A DNA stretch of 61,320 nucleotides from JAJFFW01 sp038531315 (GCA_038531315.1 JBCBBT010000015.1:1-61320); one strand, 5' to 3'; shown: positions 18,802 to 28,308, numbered from the stretch's first letter. Program-made: numbers and translations. The notes: generated by a model not told the origin, from the letters alone.

Positions 18802-20154
18802 CTAAAGCGTCGCTTTGGGGCCTAACAGTATGGCTGACGCCGGCGCAAGCTGCACATCCCGCGCAGCGGCCTCATTGGCCCATTGCGCAATGGCGTCGAT
18901 GATCGCGGCGTTTGCGTGGGTCTTGCCGAGCGCGGCGCCATTGCGGCTGGCGGCGCGTTCGAGCGCTTTCAGATCTCGCAGGATGTCGTTGTTGGTAGGG
19001 CCAGCGGCGACAATACGATTTACCGGGATTAATTCACTCCTGACGCCGCTGCGCTCAACCGCGCCGGTATCGTCAATGTAAGCCAGTCCCGCTTTGGTCA
19101 CAGCCTCAAGCACCGGCGCCATGGCCGTGCGGTCGGCGGCGAATTTGCCGCCCAGATAGTTCGTCACGGCAAAGTAGCCTTCGAACCGGGACAATAACCA
19201 TGTCAGCCGTTCAAGATTTTCCGCCTCGTTGCGGCTGGTCAAAAGCGCAGCGACGCCAAGCGCTTCCGGGGAACCGCGATGGGCTTCCATCGGGAGCTCA
19301 AGGACGGTTTCGTGACCGGCCGCCCGGGCCTTTGCGGTCCAGTAGTCCAGATTCTTGGCGTATGGCGCAAAGGCCAGCGTTACGTCCGCCGGCAGCTCAT
19401 TGATGGCCCGCTCGGTTATCGCGGCGTCGAACCCAAGGCCGCCAACGAGAAGGCTGACCCGCGCTTTGCCGGGCGTCGCCTCAAACGGTTTTGCATAGGC
19501 TGACGACGGGCGCGCCGAAGCGGTCCGCCTCGGCATGCGGCCATGCGGCGTGTTCGATAAAAGGGCCTTTTGGGGCCCTGAAATCGGTGCGCCGGGCGCT
19601 AATTCCGCTGGTAGTACCGCCTTTTTCAGCGTTTCGACCTTTTGACCGCCGGATTTTGCGCCGCCGTCGATCGTGATGACGATTTCCCCGCCGCCGGATA
19701 CATCCGCGCCAAAGTCGTCTTCGTTTGCGGCGTCAGACAAGGTCGCGATCGTATCAAGCCAGGCCGCGTCCGTGGTCGGGCTGATCAGCGTCGGCGCATC
19801 GCCGTATGCGTCTGCGGAACTTGCCGTCTCCACCGGCGCCTGCGCGGCGAGCGCCGCGGCGACGTCGATTGCTTTGCCCGGACCGGAAGATGCGAAGCGC
19901 GCGCCGGCAGGCGTTTGGCCAGCGGCGCGGTTTGCAGAGGATGACGCGTGGTCGCGGAGCGGCGGCGCGCCAGTCGCCGGCGCCAGGCGTTCCATTTCGC
20001 CAGAAACCGGGAGCGCGATTTTGTCATCGCCGTCGCCGCGCAACATTGCATAGCCGGCGACGCTCAAGCCCGCGGCCGCAAGGCCGGTCCAGGCAAGCGT
20101 AAGTCGGCTGACGACGGGACTGCGATGACGGCGTCGTGGCAAGGCGAAGCTCAT
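18802..20154 (-). CDS. Divergent polysaccharide deacetylase (YibQ/DUF610) family protein
   Basis: This 450-residue protein has an N-terminal membrane anchor (about residues 17-42, after the basic PRRRHRSP) and a long low-complexity Ala/Pro region. A C-terminal NodB-like fold runs from about residue 225 (ARVSLLVGGLGFD, LELPMEAH, YIDDTGAVERSGV, HANAAIIDAI). The family is predicted to act on periplasmic glycans, but the classical deacetylase His/Asp set is altered, so activity is uncertain. In many alphaproteobacteria it follows envC-ctpA in one operon; here a terminator-like hairpin lies between ctpA and this gene. Confidence 0.85.
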   Translation of the reverse strand: MSFALPRRRHRSPVVSRLTLAWTGLAAAGLSVAGYAMLRGDGDDKIALPVSGEMERLAPATGAPPLRDHASSSANRAAGQTPAGARFASSGPGKAIDVAAALAAQAPVETASSADAYGDAPTLISPTTDAAWLDTIATLSDAANEDDFGADVSGGGEIVITIDGGAKSGGQKVETLKKAVLPAELAPGAPISGPQKALLSNTPHGRMPRRTASARPSSAYAKPFEATPGKARVSLLVGGLGFDAAITERAINELPADVTLAFAPYAKNLDYWTAKARAAGHETVLELPMEAHRGSPEALGVAALLTSRNEAENLERLTWLLSRFEGYFAVTNYLGGKFAADRTAMAPVLEAVTKAGLAYIDDTGAVERSGVRSELIPVNRIVAAGPTNNDILRDLKALERAASRNGAALGKTHANAAIIDAIAQWANEAAARDVQLAPASAILLGPKATL

Positions 20155-20303
20155 TTATCTAATGCGGGCAAACGTCTGCCCCGGCTTTTTGTGAATTTAT
20201 GGGAGATAGGGTTAACGGAAAAATAATGCGCTCGTTGCGGGCGGCGCGGCGGCGGCATTGCCGACGTCAATCTGAGCGCATTTCGGTGTAACGTCCGCTA
20301 ACG

Positions 20304-20332
20304 AAAAACGCCCAGCAGAAAGCCGGGCGTTT
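20304..20332 (-). terminator. Rho-independent terminator after ctpA
   Basis: Read on the minus strand, AAACGCCCGGC, loop TTTCT and GCTGGGCGTTT pair over 11 positions with one G-U and continue into further Ts. It lies 26 bp past the ctpA stop and separates it from the polysaccharide deacetylase-like gene. Confidence 0.85.
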
Positions 20333-20357
20333 CATTAATTACTAATCGCGCCGCCGG

Positions 20358-21860
20358 TTACTCGCGCGCAGCGCCGGCGTCCGCCAATTCCTGCCGGTAG
20401 CGCGTTGTGTCCGCCAGAATTTCGAGGGCGCGTTCTAACTGGCAATCACGGAACGTCTCGCCGTCTTCTTCATAGCCGCACTCAAATGGCTCGACAGTGG
20501 GCGTTTCCGCATCGGCGCTGTCATTCACCGCGGACTTCTCAGCGGCGTCGGTCGATGAGACTTTTTCTTCGGGCGCCGCGTCGGCGTCCGCTGCGGCCTC
20601 GTCGTCAGATTTGTCCGCGTCAAGCGCCCCCGGAAGGTCGCGCTCGCTCGGGCGTTTGCCGGGCTCGTCTTGACCCGGATATTTCACCGGCATGGCGATA
20701 TCAGGCACGATGCCGGTCGCCTGGATCGAGCGGCCTGAAGGGGTGTAATACCGCGCCGTTGTCAGCCGCAGAGCGCCCTGAAGGCCGTTTTGCAGCGGTA
20801 TGACTGTCTGGACGCTGCCCTTGCCGAACGATTTTGTTCCGAGAAGTAGGGCTCGATTGCGATCCTGTAGCGCGCCCGCGACGATTTCCGACGCTGAGGC
20901 GGACCCGCCGTTGATCAAAACGATGATCGGCTTGCCGTCAGTAATATCGCCGCGCGTGCCCATTTCGCGCAACGTGTCCTTGGGACGGCGCCCGCGCGTT
21001 GAGACAATTTCGCCGCCATTCAGGAAAAGATCGCTAACGGCGACTGCCTGATCGAGCAGCCCGCCCGGATTGGCGCGCAGATCGAGGACCCAGCCTTTGG
21101 GGCCGCCGGGAACTTCTTTCTGCAGATCGCGAATGGCTTTTTTCAGGCCTTTTTCAGTGGGTTCGGAAAAGGTCCTGATCCGCAGATAGCCGAAGTCGCC
21201 CTCGGCCCTTGCGACAACCGGCGGCGTTTTGATGATGTCGCGCACGATTGTCAGATCGAAGGGCTCGCTGTCGCGATCACGCAAGACGGTGATATCGACT
21301 TTCGTGCCTTTCGGGCCTTTCAATTCAAGTATGGCCTCGTCGAGCGTCTTGCCGAGAACGTCTTCGCCATTGATCGACACGATCAGATCGTTGGTCTGCA
21401 GACCGGCGCGCGCCGCCGGCGTTTCCTCGATCGGCGAAACGATTTTGACAAAGCCCTGATCGGGGCCTTCGTTGTCCATCACAACCTGAATGCCCAAACC
21501 GGCGAAACTGCCTCGGGTCTGCTCCTGCATCCGGGTGTAGTCCTTGGCGTCGAGGAAGTTCGAATGCGGGTCGAGCTCCGACAGCATGCCGTCGATGGCG
21601 CCTTTGATGAGCTTGGAGTCATCGGGCTCCATGACGTAGTTCTCATGGACCTGCTCGAATACTTCGCCAAAGAGATCGAGCTGGCGGAATGTATCGGCTG
21701 AAATCGCGGGCCGCGCAAAGCCCGCGCTGAGTATGGCTGCTGAAAACACCGCGCCGCCGGCCGCAGCGGCCGTCATCGCCATCGGCGAGGCGCGCCAGGC
21801 GTTCGCCCGTTGGGGCTTCTGGCGCGATTTTGCTGAGGGTCTCTGGGAAGTCTTATGCAT
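20358..21860 (-). CDS. ctpA: CtpA, S41 carboxy-terminal processing protease
   Basis: This is a periplasmic serine protease with a Ser-Lys dyad, 500 residues from the ATG at 21860. That start has AAGGTG upstream; a TTG at 21905 would add 15 residues reaching the envC stop. A membrane anchor or signal lies near residues 27-55, a PDZ domain about 75-150 (SFAGLGIQV, ARAGLQTNDLIVSING), then the S41 core with GSASASE at 319-325 and FGKG at 345-348. The C-terminal tail is acidic and low-complexity. It sits 41 bp behind the EnvC-like gene, the usual alphaproteobacterial pair for controlling peptidoglycan hydrolases. Confidence 0.94.
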   Translation of the reverse strand: MHKTSQRPSAKSRQKPQRANAWRASPMAMTAAAAGGAVFSAAILSAGFARPAISADTFRQLDLFGEVFEQVHENYVMEPDDSKLIKGAIDGMLSELDPHSNFLDAKDYTRMQEQTRGSFAGLGIQVVMDNEGPDQGFVKIVSPIEETPAARAGLQTNDLIVSINGEDVLGKTLDEAILELKGPKGTKVDITVLRDRDSEPFDLTIVRDIIKTPPVVARAEGDFGYLRIRTFSEPTEKGLKKAIRDLQKEVPGGPKGWVLDLRANPGGLLDQAVAVSDLFLNGGEIVSTRGRRPKDTLREMGTRGDITDGKPIIVLINGGSASASEIVAGALQDRNRALLLGTKSFGKGSVQTVIPLQNGLQGALRLTTARYYTPSGRSIQATGIVPDIAMPVKYPGQDEPGKRPSERDLPGALDADKSDDEAAADADAAPEEKVSSTDAAEKSAVNDSADAETPTVEPFECGYEEDGETFRDCQLERALEILADTTRYRQELADAGAARE

Positions 21861-21901
21861 GGTCGTACACCTTCGTTCGCCTCGGGCGCCTGTGTGGCCG
21901 C

Positions 21902-23191
21902 TCAAAAGGCTATCTCTTTCTTACTCTGGCTTGAGAGCCACAATGCGGGGTTAACAGGTTTCCCGTTTTTGCGAATCTCAAGGTCTAACTGCGCCGCATC
22001 GCCGATCATGGTTCCCAGGGGCTCGCCAGCCGCGACCCCCTGACCCTCTTCTACCAGAAAAGCGCCAAGGCCCATGATGAGTATATGGTAGCCATCGCCG
22101 ACGTCCAGTACGACAAGATTGCCAATCGGGGCCCAGGAACGCGCAAAGGCAATGTCTGCGTCAAACGGCGCTGTCACAATCGCATTATCCGACGCGGCGA
22201 ACCGTAGTCCGTCGAAACGCCCGCCTTCTGGCCTTCTGGCGCCGAATTTCCCGGTCACTTTGCCGGCGACCGGTGCGGGGAGCGCGCCGCGTGCGTCGGC
22301 GAACGCTGTCGGCGGGCGAAAGGCTTGCGGTTTTGCGATGGCGCGCGGCGACGCCGGTTTTGCGGACGGCGAGCTGACGCCCGCGAGGGCGGCGGGTTTT
22401 TTGGGTTCTGGCGCGGCGGGCTTAAGGCGCGGCGTGATCGAGCGCGCAAAACGCTCCAGCCGTTCAAGGATGCCCTGCACAGACGTGGCGCGTGCGGCGA
22501 GCGCCGCCGTTTCGCGTTGGGCCGCGGCGGCCAGGCGCTGGGCCACATCGCGTTCGCTCTGTTTGGTGGCGACAAGTTCCGCGAGCACGTCCCGGCGCTC
22601 TGAAATTTCCTGATTGGTCGCCTCAAATGAGGCCCGCTCGGCGTTCAGATTATTGCGGATAGCGGTGAGGGCGGCGATCGCGCCGCGCAATTCGGCGGCT
22701 TTGCGCTCAAGCGCGGGGGCGGCGTCGCCGAGCAACATCGCGATCCGCGCCGCCTCGTTGGCGTCGTCGGGCGAGACCAAAAGCGCCGGCGGCTTGGAGC
22801 GCTCCAGCGATTGCAGCGCCCCCAGAACGTCGGAGATTTCAGACTGCCGCGCCTTCAGCGCGGTGGTCAGCGTCGCCTCTTCCGCTTCAAGGCGTCCGAT
22901 TTCGGCGGAGATCTCGCCGATCTTTGTTTCCGCCGATTGAAGCGAGCCGGCGGTGTCGATCATTTGCCGCCGGAGCGCCTTGAGCTCGTTTTCGCGGGCC
23001 GCAGCTTCATCTTTGAGGCGGGCTTCCTCAGCGGTTCTCTCGGCGAGCGCGCGCTCGATTTCCTGAAGCTCGGATGAGGCTGGCTTTTCGGTTGTTTGTG
23101 CCGTTGCGGGAGCGAAATGAACAAGTAAGAAAAAGGCGTATAAGCCAGCAAGCAACCGCTTGCGTCGCTCGGGAGCGTCGTGCCGCATCAT
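21902..23191 (-). CDS. EnvC-like M23-family amidase activator
   Basis: This is a 429-residue exported protein with a signal peptide (to about residue 31, TATAQ), two long coiled-coil stretches (about 35-140 and 155-245), a Pro/Ala linker and a C-terminal LytM domain (about 310-415). The LytM metal ligands look lost: the usual HxGxD region reads FDGLRFAASDNA, although the HILIMGLG strand remains. This matches EnvC, which activates periplasmic amidases during division rather than cutting peptidoglycan itself. Order rsfS-rlmH-envC-ctpA is conserved in the class. Confidence 0.88.
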   Translation of the reverse strand: MMRHDAPERRKRLLAGLYAFFLLVHFAPATAQTTEKPASSELQEIERALAERTAEEARLKDEAAARENELKALRRQMIDTAGSLQSAETKIGEISAEIGRLEAEEATLTTALKARQSEISDVLGALQSLERSKPPALLVSPDDANEAARIAMLLGDAAPALERKAAELRGAIAALTAIRNNLNAERASFEATNQEISERRDVLAELVATKQSERDVAQRLAAAAQRETAALAARATSVQGILERLERFARSITPRLKPAAPEPKKPAALAGVSSPSAKPASPRAIAKPQAFRPPTAFADARGALPAPVAGKVTGKFGARRPEGGRFDGLRFAASDNAIVTAPFDADIAFARSWAPIGNLVVLDVGDGYHILIMGLGAFLVEEGQGVAAGEPLGTMIGDAAQLDLEIRKNGKPVNPALWLSSQSKKEIAF

Positions 23192-23204
23192 GTCGTTATG
23201 TCTC

Positions 23205-23687
23205 TCACGCGCGATGATAGGGATGCCCCGTCATGATCGTGATCGCCCGATAAAGCTGCTCACAAAGCATTGCGCGAACCAGCATATGCGGCCACGTCGC
23301 CGGGCCAAAAGCGATCTTCAGATCAGCCTTATCGAGAAGGTCTTGCGCGTGCCCGTCTGCGCCGCCGATGAAAAACGCCAGATTTCTCGCGCCATCGTCG
23401 CGATAGGCGCGCAAACGCGCTGCAAAATCCTCGCTCGATAACGCTTTACCATGTTCATCTAACGCGATTCGCAAGCCGCCCTCCGGCGCCGCCGCCATCA
23501 GTGCGGCGCTTTCCTTTTCCTGGCGCGCGCTGCCGGACAAGCCCTTCGGCGCTTCAACCTCGCGGATTGAAAAATCGCTGACTCCCGCTGTGCGACCCAG
23601 CGCGCGGACCCGGTCGGCGTACATTTCCACAAGCGTCAGAGATGGGCCCGCCGACAGGCGTCCTACCGCAAAAACGGTAATTTTCAT
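23205..23687 (-). CDS. rlmH: RlmH, 23S rRNA pseudouridine-1915 N3-methyltransferase
   Basis: This is a SPOUT methyltransferase of 160 residues that methylates pseudouridine 1915 in helix 69 of 23S rRNA using SAM. Family hallmarks are all present: the start MKITVFAVGRL, FFIGGADGH near residue 107, and the C-terminal knot EQLYRAITIMTGHPYHRA. It lies 13 bp before the EnvC-like gene and 51 bp after rsfS on the same strand. Confidence 0.96.
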   Translation of the reverse strand: MKITVFAVGRLSAGPSLTLVEMYADRVRALGRTAGVSDFSIREVEAPKGLSGSARQEKESAALMAAAPEGGLRIALDEHGKALSSEDFAARLRAYRDDGARNLAFFIGGADGHAQDLLDKADLKIAFGPATWPHMLVRAMLCEQLYRAITIMTGHPYHRA

Positions 23688-23738
23688 GGCGTCACGCGAC
23701 CTTATTCCCCGGCGTCACGCGCCAATTGCGCCGGTCGA

Positions 23739-24104
23739 TCAGGCGTCCGCTGTGGCGTGCGCAGCTTCCGACCAGATCCGCTCCAGGTTGTAGAACTCGC
23801 GCACTTCCGGCCTGAAAACATGGACAATTACGTCGCCGGCGTCGATCAGCACCCAGTCGCAAGCCGGGAGGCCCTCGACTTTCGCGGTACCAAGGCCCGC
23901 TTCTTTCAGGCGACGCATGATCTTGTCGGCGATCGCGCCGACATGGCGTTGGGAGCGCCCGGAGGCGATCACCATGGCGTCGGCGATATCGGATTTTGAA
24001 TTGAGGTCTATGGTGACGATGTCTTCAGCCTTGTCGTCATCCAGTTCGGTAACGATCAGGTCCAGAATGTCCCCGGGTTCAATCGTCGGGGTTTCATCAG
24101 ACAT
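23739..24104 (-). CDS. rsfS: RsfS ribosomal silencing factor
   Basis: This 121-residue protein of the Iojap family binds L14 on the 50S subunit and blocks subunit joining under nutrient limitation. The sequence shows DKAEDIVTIDL, ADAMVIASGRSQRHVGAIADKI, and WVLIDAGDVIVHVFRPEVREFYNLERIW, all typical. The gene usually follows nadD directly; here egtD and a 168-bp gap lie between them, so it may have its own promoter. Confidence 0.95.
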   Translation of the reverse strand: MSDETPTIEPGDILDLIVTELDDDKAEDIVTIDLNSKSDIADAMVIASGRSQRHVGAIADKIMRRLKEAGLGTAKVEGLPACDWVLIDAGDVIVHVFRPEVREFYNLERIWSEAAHATADA

Positions 24105-24272
24105 CGCATTGACAGCGGCTTTCAGGGGCGCCGCTTCGCCGGGCTGAGGGGTCAGCTCTTTCCTCCATCAAGGCGCGGACGACAGTGTCCGCTTCTATAA
24201 AATAGCCATGTTGCCGCCATCCTCCAAGGCCAACGGAATGGTTAATGGCGAACATTTGCGCGGCCAAATGGC

Positions 24273-25304
24273 TTAATCGCTCGTGTTGCACAGTAGGCAC
24301 ACCGCAAACCAGCCCTTCTCGTCCGTCCAGATCTCGCGCATCCGCCAGGGCGTCTCCGTCAGTAGTGCTTCCAGTCCGTCGCGGGTGAACTTATAGGAAT
24401 TTTCCGTATGCAGCGTCTCGCCGGGCATGAAGGCGAAGCGTCTGCCGTTGATTTCGATTTGCGTGGCCCGGCGCGCGCGCAAGTGCATTTCGATGCGCTT
24501 TTCGTCGGAATTCACGATTGCAGCGTGTTCGAAGGCGTTGATGTCGAGGGCGGCGCCAAGTTCGTTTTTCATCCGGGTCAGGATGTTGATGTTGAATTCC
24601 GCCGTTACGCCTTCTGGATCGTCGTAGGCGCGTTCAAGTAAAGTTTCATCCTTATAAAGATCAACGCCCAGTAACATCAAGGCGTTGTCGCCAAGCGTAT
24701 CGCTCGTCCGCCGCAAGAATGACTGCGCAGCAGACGGTGCGAAATTCCCGAGCGTCGACCCGGGAAAATAGCCAACCCACCTGTCAGCGCGCGGCAACAG
24801 ATCCGCCGGCAAGGGCACGCGCGCCGAAAAGTCGGCGCAGACGCCGCCAACGGGCAGATCAGGCAGATCGCGCGCAAGCGCCGACATCGCATCGATCAGG
24901 TGATCGCCCGATATGTCGAGTGCAACATAAGCGACAGGGTCTTTCAGCATCGATAAAAGGCGCCGGATCTTGTTCGCCGAGCCCGATCCATATTCAAGCA
25001 CCGCAACGCGTTGGCCTATCGCCGCGCCAATTGCATCGGCGTTATCGATCATGATGGAACGCTCTGTGCGCGTTGGATAATACGCATCAAGCTCGGTGAT
25101 CTTTTCGAAAAGTTGCGAGCCATGTTCATCGTAGAAATATTTGGGCGACAGGGATTTTACCGGCTGCGACAATCCCTCGATGATGTCGGACCGGAAATCG
25201 GAAAGTGCGGGCTTTAAGTCCAAATAGAAGGCGAGGGGACCAAGCGGGGCTTCAAGGCTGGCGTCGGTTTCTTTTCTGATGGCGTCTGCTGTCGATAAGG
25301 TCAC
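24273..25304 (-). CDS. egtD: EgtD, L-histidine N-alpha-methyltransferase
   Basis: This 343-residue SAM-dependent methyltransferase converts histidine to hercynine, the first step to the thiol antioxidant ergothioneine. Signature segments are YFYDEHGSQLFEKITELDAYYPTRTE near residues 56-82, the SAM site VLEYGSGSANKIRRLL, GYFPGSTLGNF and the GVDLYKDETLLERAYDD loop. Normally an EgtB sulfoxide synthase gene accompanies it; none is in this window. It sits between nadD and rsfS, an unusual insertion into an otherwise conserved order. Confidence 0.92.
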   Translation of the reverse strand: MTLSTADAIRKETDASLEAPLGPLAFYLDLKPALSDFRSDIIEGLSQPVKSLSPKYFYDEHGSQLFEKITELDAYYPTRTERSIMIDNADAIGAAIGQRVAVLEYGSGSANKIRRLLSMLKDPVAYVALDISGDHLIDAMSALARDLPDLPVGGVCADFSARVPLPADLLPRADRWVGYFPGSTLGNFAPSAAQSFLRRTSDTLGDNALMLLGVDLYKDETLLERAYDDPEGVTAEFNINILTRMKNELGAALDINAFEHAAIVNSDEKRIEMHLRARRATQIEINGRRFAFMPGETLHTENSYKFTRDGLEALLTETPWRMREIWTDEKGWFAVCLLCNTSD

Positions 25305-25346
25305 TGGGGAGGCTGTCTCCGTTAGGGGATGGGGCGCGAAATCGGG

Positions 25347-25931
25347 TCAGTTCGGACTGTCCCTCAGCGCTGTGGAAGACGCTGGGTTGTCGGTATGATC
25401 AAAGAACACCCATGCGGGCGGCTCGGCGCCGGGGAGATCGCGCGCGTCGGCCGCGTCGATACGGAATGGCGCAAGCGCTGTTGCGGCTTCGCTTTGAAGC
25501 GCATCGCACTGATAAGTAGGGCGATTGAAGACCGCCATCGGCGTGAGTTCTGCGATCCGTCGCCAATCGCGCCAATTGTGAAATCCGGCGAGGCTGTCCG
25601 CACCCATGAGCCAGACAAAATGAATGGCCGGCATGTCGCTTGTCAGCGCGTCCAGCGTGTCCACCGTATATTGAAGGCCGCGCCGGCGTTCGAAGTCGGA
25701 TACGACAATGCGTTCATGGTGAGAGATTGCGCGCGCTGTCGATAAACGCCGCTCATAGGGTGCATAAATTTCAGGGTCCTTGAGAGGATTGCCCGGCGAT
25801 ACAAGCCACCAAACTGCATCCAGGCGCAGTTTTTCGAGCGCTTCAACGGAGATTTCCCGGTGTCCGCCATGCGCCGGATTGAACGAGCCGCCGAGCAAGC
25901 CAACCTTTTGAACCTGCGCGTCGACTAGCAT
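25347..25931 (-). CDS. nadD: NadD, nicotinate-nucleotide adenylyltransferase
   Basis: This 194-residue enzyme transfers AMP from ATP to nicotinate mononucleotide in NAD synthesis. The nucleotidyltransferase signature GGSFNPAHGGH near residues 15-25 and the C-terminal SSTALR (ISSTxxR element) are intact, as is WWLVSPGNPLK. It follows obgE by 52 bp; proB and proA, often found between obgE and nadD in alphaproteobacteria, are absent here. Confidence 0.95.
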   Translation of the reverse strand: MLVDAQVQKVGLLGGSFNPAHGGHREISVEALEKLRLDAVWWLVSPGNPLKDPEIYAPYERRLSTARAISHHERIVVSDFERRRGLQYTVDTLDALTSDMPAIHFVWLMGADSLAGFHNWRDWRRIAELTPMAVFNRPTYQCDALQSEAATALAPFRIDAADARDLPGAEPPAWVFFDHTDNPASSTALRDSPN

Positions 25932-25983
25932 AACGCTCCGCGATATCGGCGCGGCGCCAAGGAGCGCGATTGGCGAGACTTGC

Positions 25984-27039
25984 TCATGGCGTCCACCCGG
26001 ACGCAGCTTCTGCGGCCGCAGCGTCGTCTGCCGGCGCGTCTTCCGTGTGCGCTGTTTTTTGTAACGTCATCATCTCGCGCAGCAGGCTTTGCACGCCGTC
26101 GCCGGCGACGCCCGATATCTGGCGAACGTGCGTTCCGGCGGCTTTTTCAAGCGCCGCAGCTTTCTCGTTGCGCTCAGCTTCATTAAGCGCGTCAATTTTG
26201 TTGAGACACAGAATTTCGTCTTTCTCGCCAAGTCCGCCGCCGTAAGCCTGCAATTCCCGCCTGATAGTAAGATATGCGTCCGCGACGTCGTCCTGCGTCC
26301 CGTCGACCAGATGGAGGATCGCCTTGCAGCGTTCCACATGACCAAGGAAGCGATCGCCAATCCCCGCGCCCTCATGTGCGCCTTCGATCAGTCCGGGAAC
26401 GTCGGCGAGAACGAAACTCTCGCCTTCACCGACCCTGACAACCCCGAGATTGGGATGAAGCGTCGTAAACGGATAATCGGCAATTTTCGGTTTGGCCGCC
26501 GACACCGCCGCCAGAAATGTCGATTTGCCGGCGTTTGGAAGTCCGACAAGTCCAAAATCGGCGATCAGCTTCAGGCGTAGCCAGATCGTCCGGTTTTCGC
26601 CGGGTTGGCCCGGATTGGCGCGCCGCGGCGCGCGGTTTGTGGGGGATTTGAAATGCGCGTTGCCAAATCCGCCATTGCCGCCTTTCGCGAGAATGACGCG
26701 CTCGCCGACAGTATCGAGATCTGCAATCAGCGTTGCTTCGTCTTCTTCAAAAACTTGTGTGCCGACCGGCACCTTGATCACGAGATCGTCGCCGCTGGCG
26801 CCCGTTCTGTCTGATCCTTCGCCGGGGCGTCCGTTCTTTGCGCGATGATGTTGCTGGTAGCGGAAATCGATAAGGGTGTTGAGGTTTTCAACCGCCTCGG
26901 CCCAGACGTGCCCGCCGCGCCCGCCATTGCCGCCATTGGGGCCGCCAAACTCAATGAACTTTTCGCGCCTGAACGAAAGGCAGCCATTGCCGCCCGCGCC
27001 GCTCTGCACGTAAATTTTTGTCCGGTCGAGAAACTTCAT
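25984..27039 (-). CDS. obgE: ObgE/CgtA ribosome-associated GTPase
   Basis: This is an essential GTPase for 50S maturation and stringent-response control. From the ATG at 27039 (352 aa; an upstream start at 27078 would add 13 non-family residues) the glycine-rich Obg domain spans about 1-158 (KFLDRTKIYVQSGAGGNG, FGGPNGGNGGRGGHVW). The G domain follows: GLPNAGKST (G1), DVPGLIEGAHEG (G3) and NKID (G4). A short, disordered C-terminal tail ends the protein. Gene order obgE-nadD is typical. Confidence 0.96.
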   Translation of the reverse strand: MKFLDRTKIYVQSGAGGNGCLSFRREKFIEFGGPNGGNGGRGGHVWAEAVENLNTLIDFRYQQHHRAKNGRPGEGSDRTGASGDDLVIKVPVGTQVFEEDEATLIADLDTVGERVILAKGGNGGFGNAHFKSPTNRAPRRANPGQPGENRTIWLRLKLIADFGLVGLPNAGKSTFLAAVSAAKPKIADYPFTTLHPNLGVVRVGEGESFVLADVPGLIEGAHEGAGIGDRFLGHVERCKAILHLVDGTQDDVADAYLTIRRELQAYGGGLGEKDEILCLNKIDALNEAERNEKAAALEKAAGTHVRQISGVAGDGVQSLLREMMTLQKTAHTEDAPADDAAAAEAASGWTP

Positions 27040-27160
27040 GCGCCAGATATAACCACTTTTCGCCGCTTGGCCATGCAAGGGCGCGCGCTGCAGTCGTGTC
27101 TCGCCTTTCCGGCGCGAGACGCTATGGTCCGAGCAAGGTTATGTTTCGTGGAGATGTTTG

Positions 27161-28267
27161 ATGCCGAGACCTGTCGATATCCTGTTTGAACCCTTTGAAC
27201 TCGGGACGCTTTCCTTATCGAACCGGATTGTCATGGCGCCGATGACCCGTTCGTTCTCCCCCGGCAATGTCCCCGGCGAGGAGGTCGCGGCGTACTACCG
27301 GCGGCGGGCGGAAGGTGAAGTCGGTCTGATCATCACAGAAGGCGTGTCGCCCAATACGGTTACGGCGACAGGCACGCCAAACGTTCCCAATATTGTCACC
27401 GACGGTGCGAAAGAGGGTTGGCGCAAAGTCGTCGATGACGTGCACAAGGCGGGCGGCAAGATCGGCATTCAGCTCTGGCATGAGGGACCTTACCGAAATC
27501 CGTCGAAGACGGCGCACCCTGAAGTGTCGTCGTGGTCGGCGTCCGGCATGAAAGTCGTCGGCAAACAGCTTTGGGACCCAATGAGCGAAGCGGAAATTGA
27601 AACAGCGATTACCGAATTCGTCGACGCGGCTGTCGCCGCCCGCGACCTCGGCTTTGATTGCGTTGAGTTTCACGGGGCGCACTCTTATCTGCTCGACAGC
27701 TTTTTCTGGGACCAGACCAATCTGCGGGACGACAAATGGGGCGGCGACTGGCGTGGACGCACGGCGCTGGCGCGCGAAATCATTCAGCGAACGCGCGAAA
27801 TCGTTGGCGCTGACTATCCGCTCATCATCCGGCTTTCGCAGTGGAAGCAACAGGACTTTGCCGCCAGTTCGGCGAAAACGCCGGCGGCGCTGGAAGAATG
27901 GCTCGGGCTTCTGGTCGAGGCGGGCGTTGACGCCTTTCACTGTTCGCAGCGTCGTTTCTGGGAGCCTTGTTTTGAAGGCGACGACAAGAATTTTGCCGGC
28001 TGGGCCAAGGCGCTGACCGGCAAACCGGCGATTTCGGTCGGCTCTGTGGGCCTTTCCGGCGATTTCACCGCCATCTACGGCGAAGACGGCGGCTCTGAGC
28101 CGGCAAGCCTTGATGGGCTGATTGATCGGATGGAAAGCGGTGAATTCGACCTGATTGCGATCGGACGCGCACTTTTGAAGGACCCTCAGTGGGCGGTGAA
28201 AATTCGTGAAGGGCGCAATGGCGACCTTCTCGATTTCGACAAAGCCGATCTGATGACCCTCTATTAG
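27161..28267 (+). CDS. Old yellow enzyme family NADH:flavin oxidoreductase
   Basis: This is a 368-residue FMN-dependent ene-reductase of TIM-barrel fold, reducing activated C=C bonds with NAD(P)H. The N-terminal LSNRIVMAPMTRS, the catalytic HGAH pair in EFHGAHSYLLDSFFW (about residue 172), TNLRDDKWGG and the phosphate-binding IAIGRALLKDP are visible. The ATG at 27161 has GTGGAG 7 nt upstream. It is divergent from obgE across 121 bp. Substrate is unknown; 2,4-dienoyl-CoA-reductase fusions are excluded because the Fe-S extension is missing. Confidence 0.9.
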   Translation: MPRPVDILFEPFELGTLSLSNRIVMAPMTRSFSPGNVPGEEVAAYYRRRAEGEVGLIITEGVSPNTVTATGTPNVPNIVTDGAKEGWRKVVDDVHKAGGKIGIQLWHEGPYRNPSKTAHPEVSSWSASGMKVVGKQLWDPMSEAEIETAITEFVDAAVAARDLGFDCVEFHGAHSYLLDSFFWDQTNLRDDKWGGDWRGRTALAREIIQRTREIVGADYPLIIRLSQWKQQDFAASSAKTPAALEEWLGLLVEAGVDAFHCSQRRFWEPCFEGDDKNFAGWAKALTGKPAISVGSVGLSGDFTAIYGEDGGSEPASLDGLIDRMESGEFDLIAIGRALLKDPQWAVKIREGRNGDLLDFDKADLMTLY

Positions 28268-28283
28268 GCGCTTGAAAACGCGC

Positions 28284-28308
28284 CCCGCCCCGTGCGGCCA
28301 GGGGCGGG
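28284..28308 (+). terminator. GC hairpin downstream of the OYE gene
   Basis: CCCGCCCC (28284-28291) pairs with GGGGCGGG (28301-28308) across a 9-nt loop, 17 bp after the stop codon. No T-run follows, so this is a probable but not textbook terminator. Confidence 0.5.

Noticed and set aside
24097..24300. A 67-codon frame overlapping the ends of egtD and rsfS
   Set aside because: It overlaps both real genes in another frame and has no recognisable domain.
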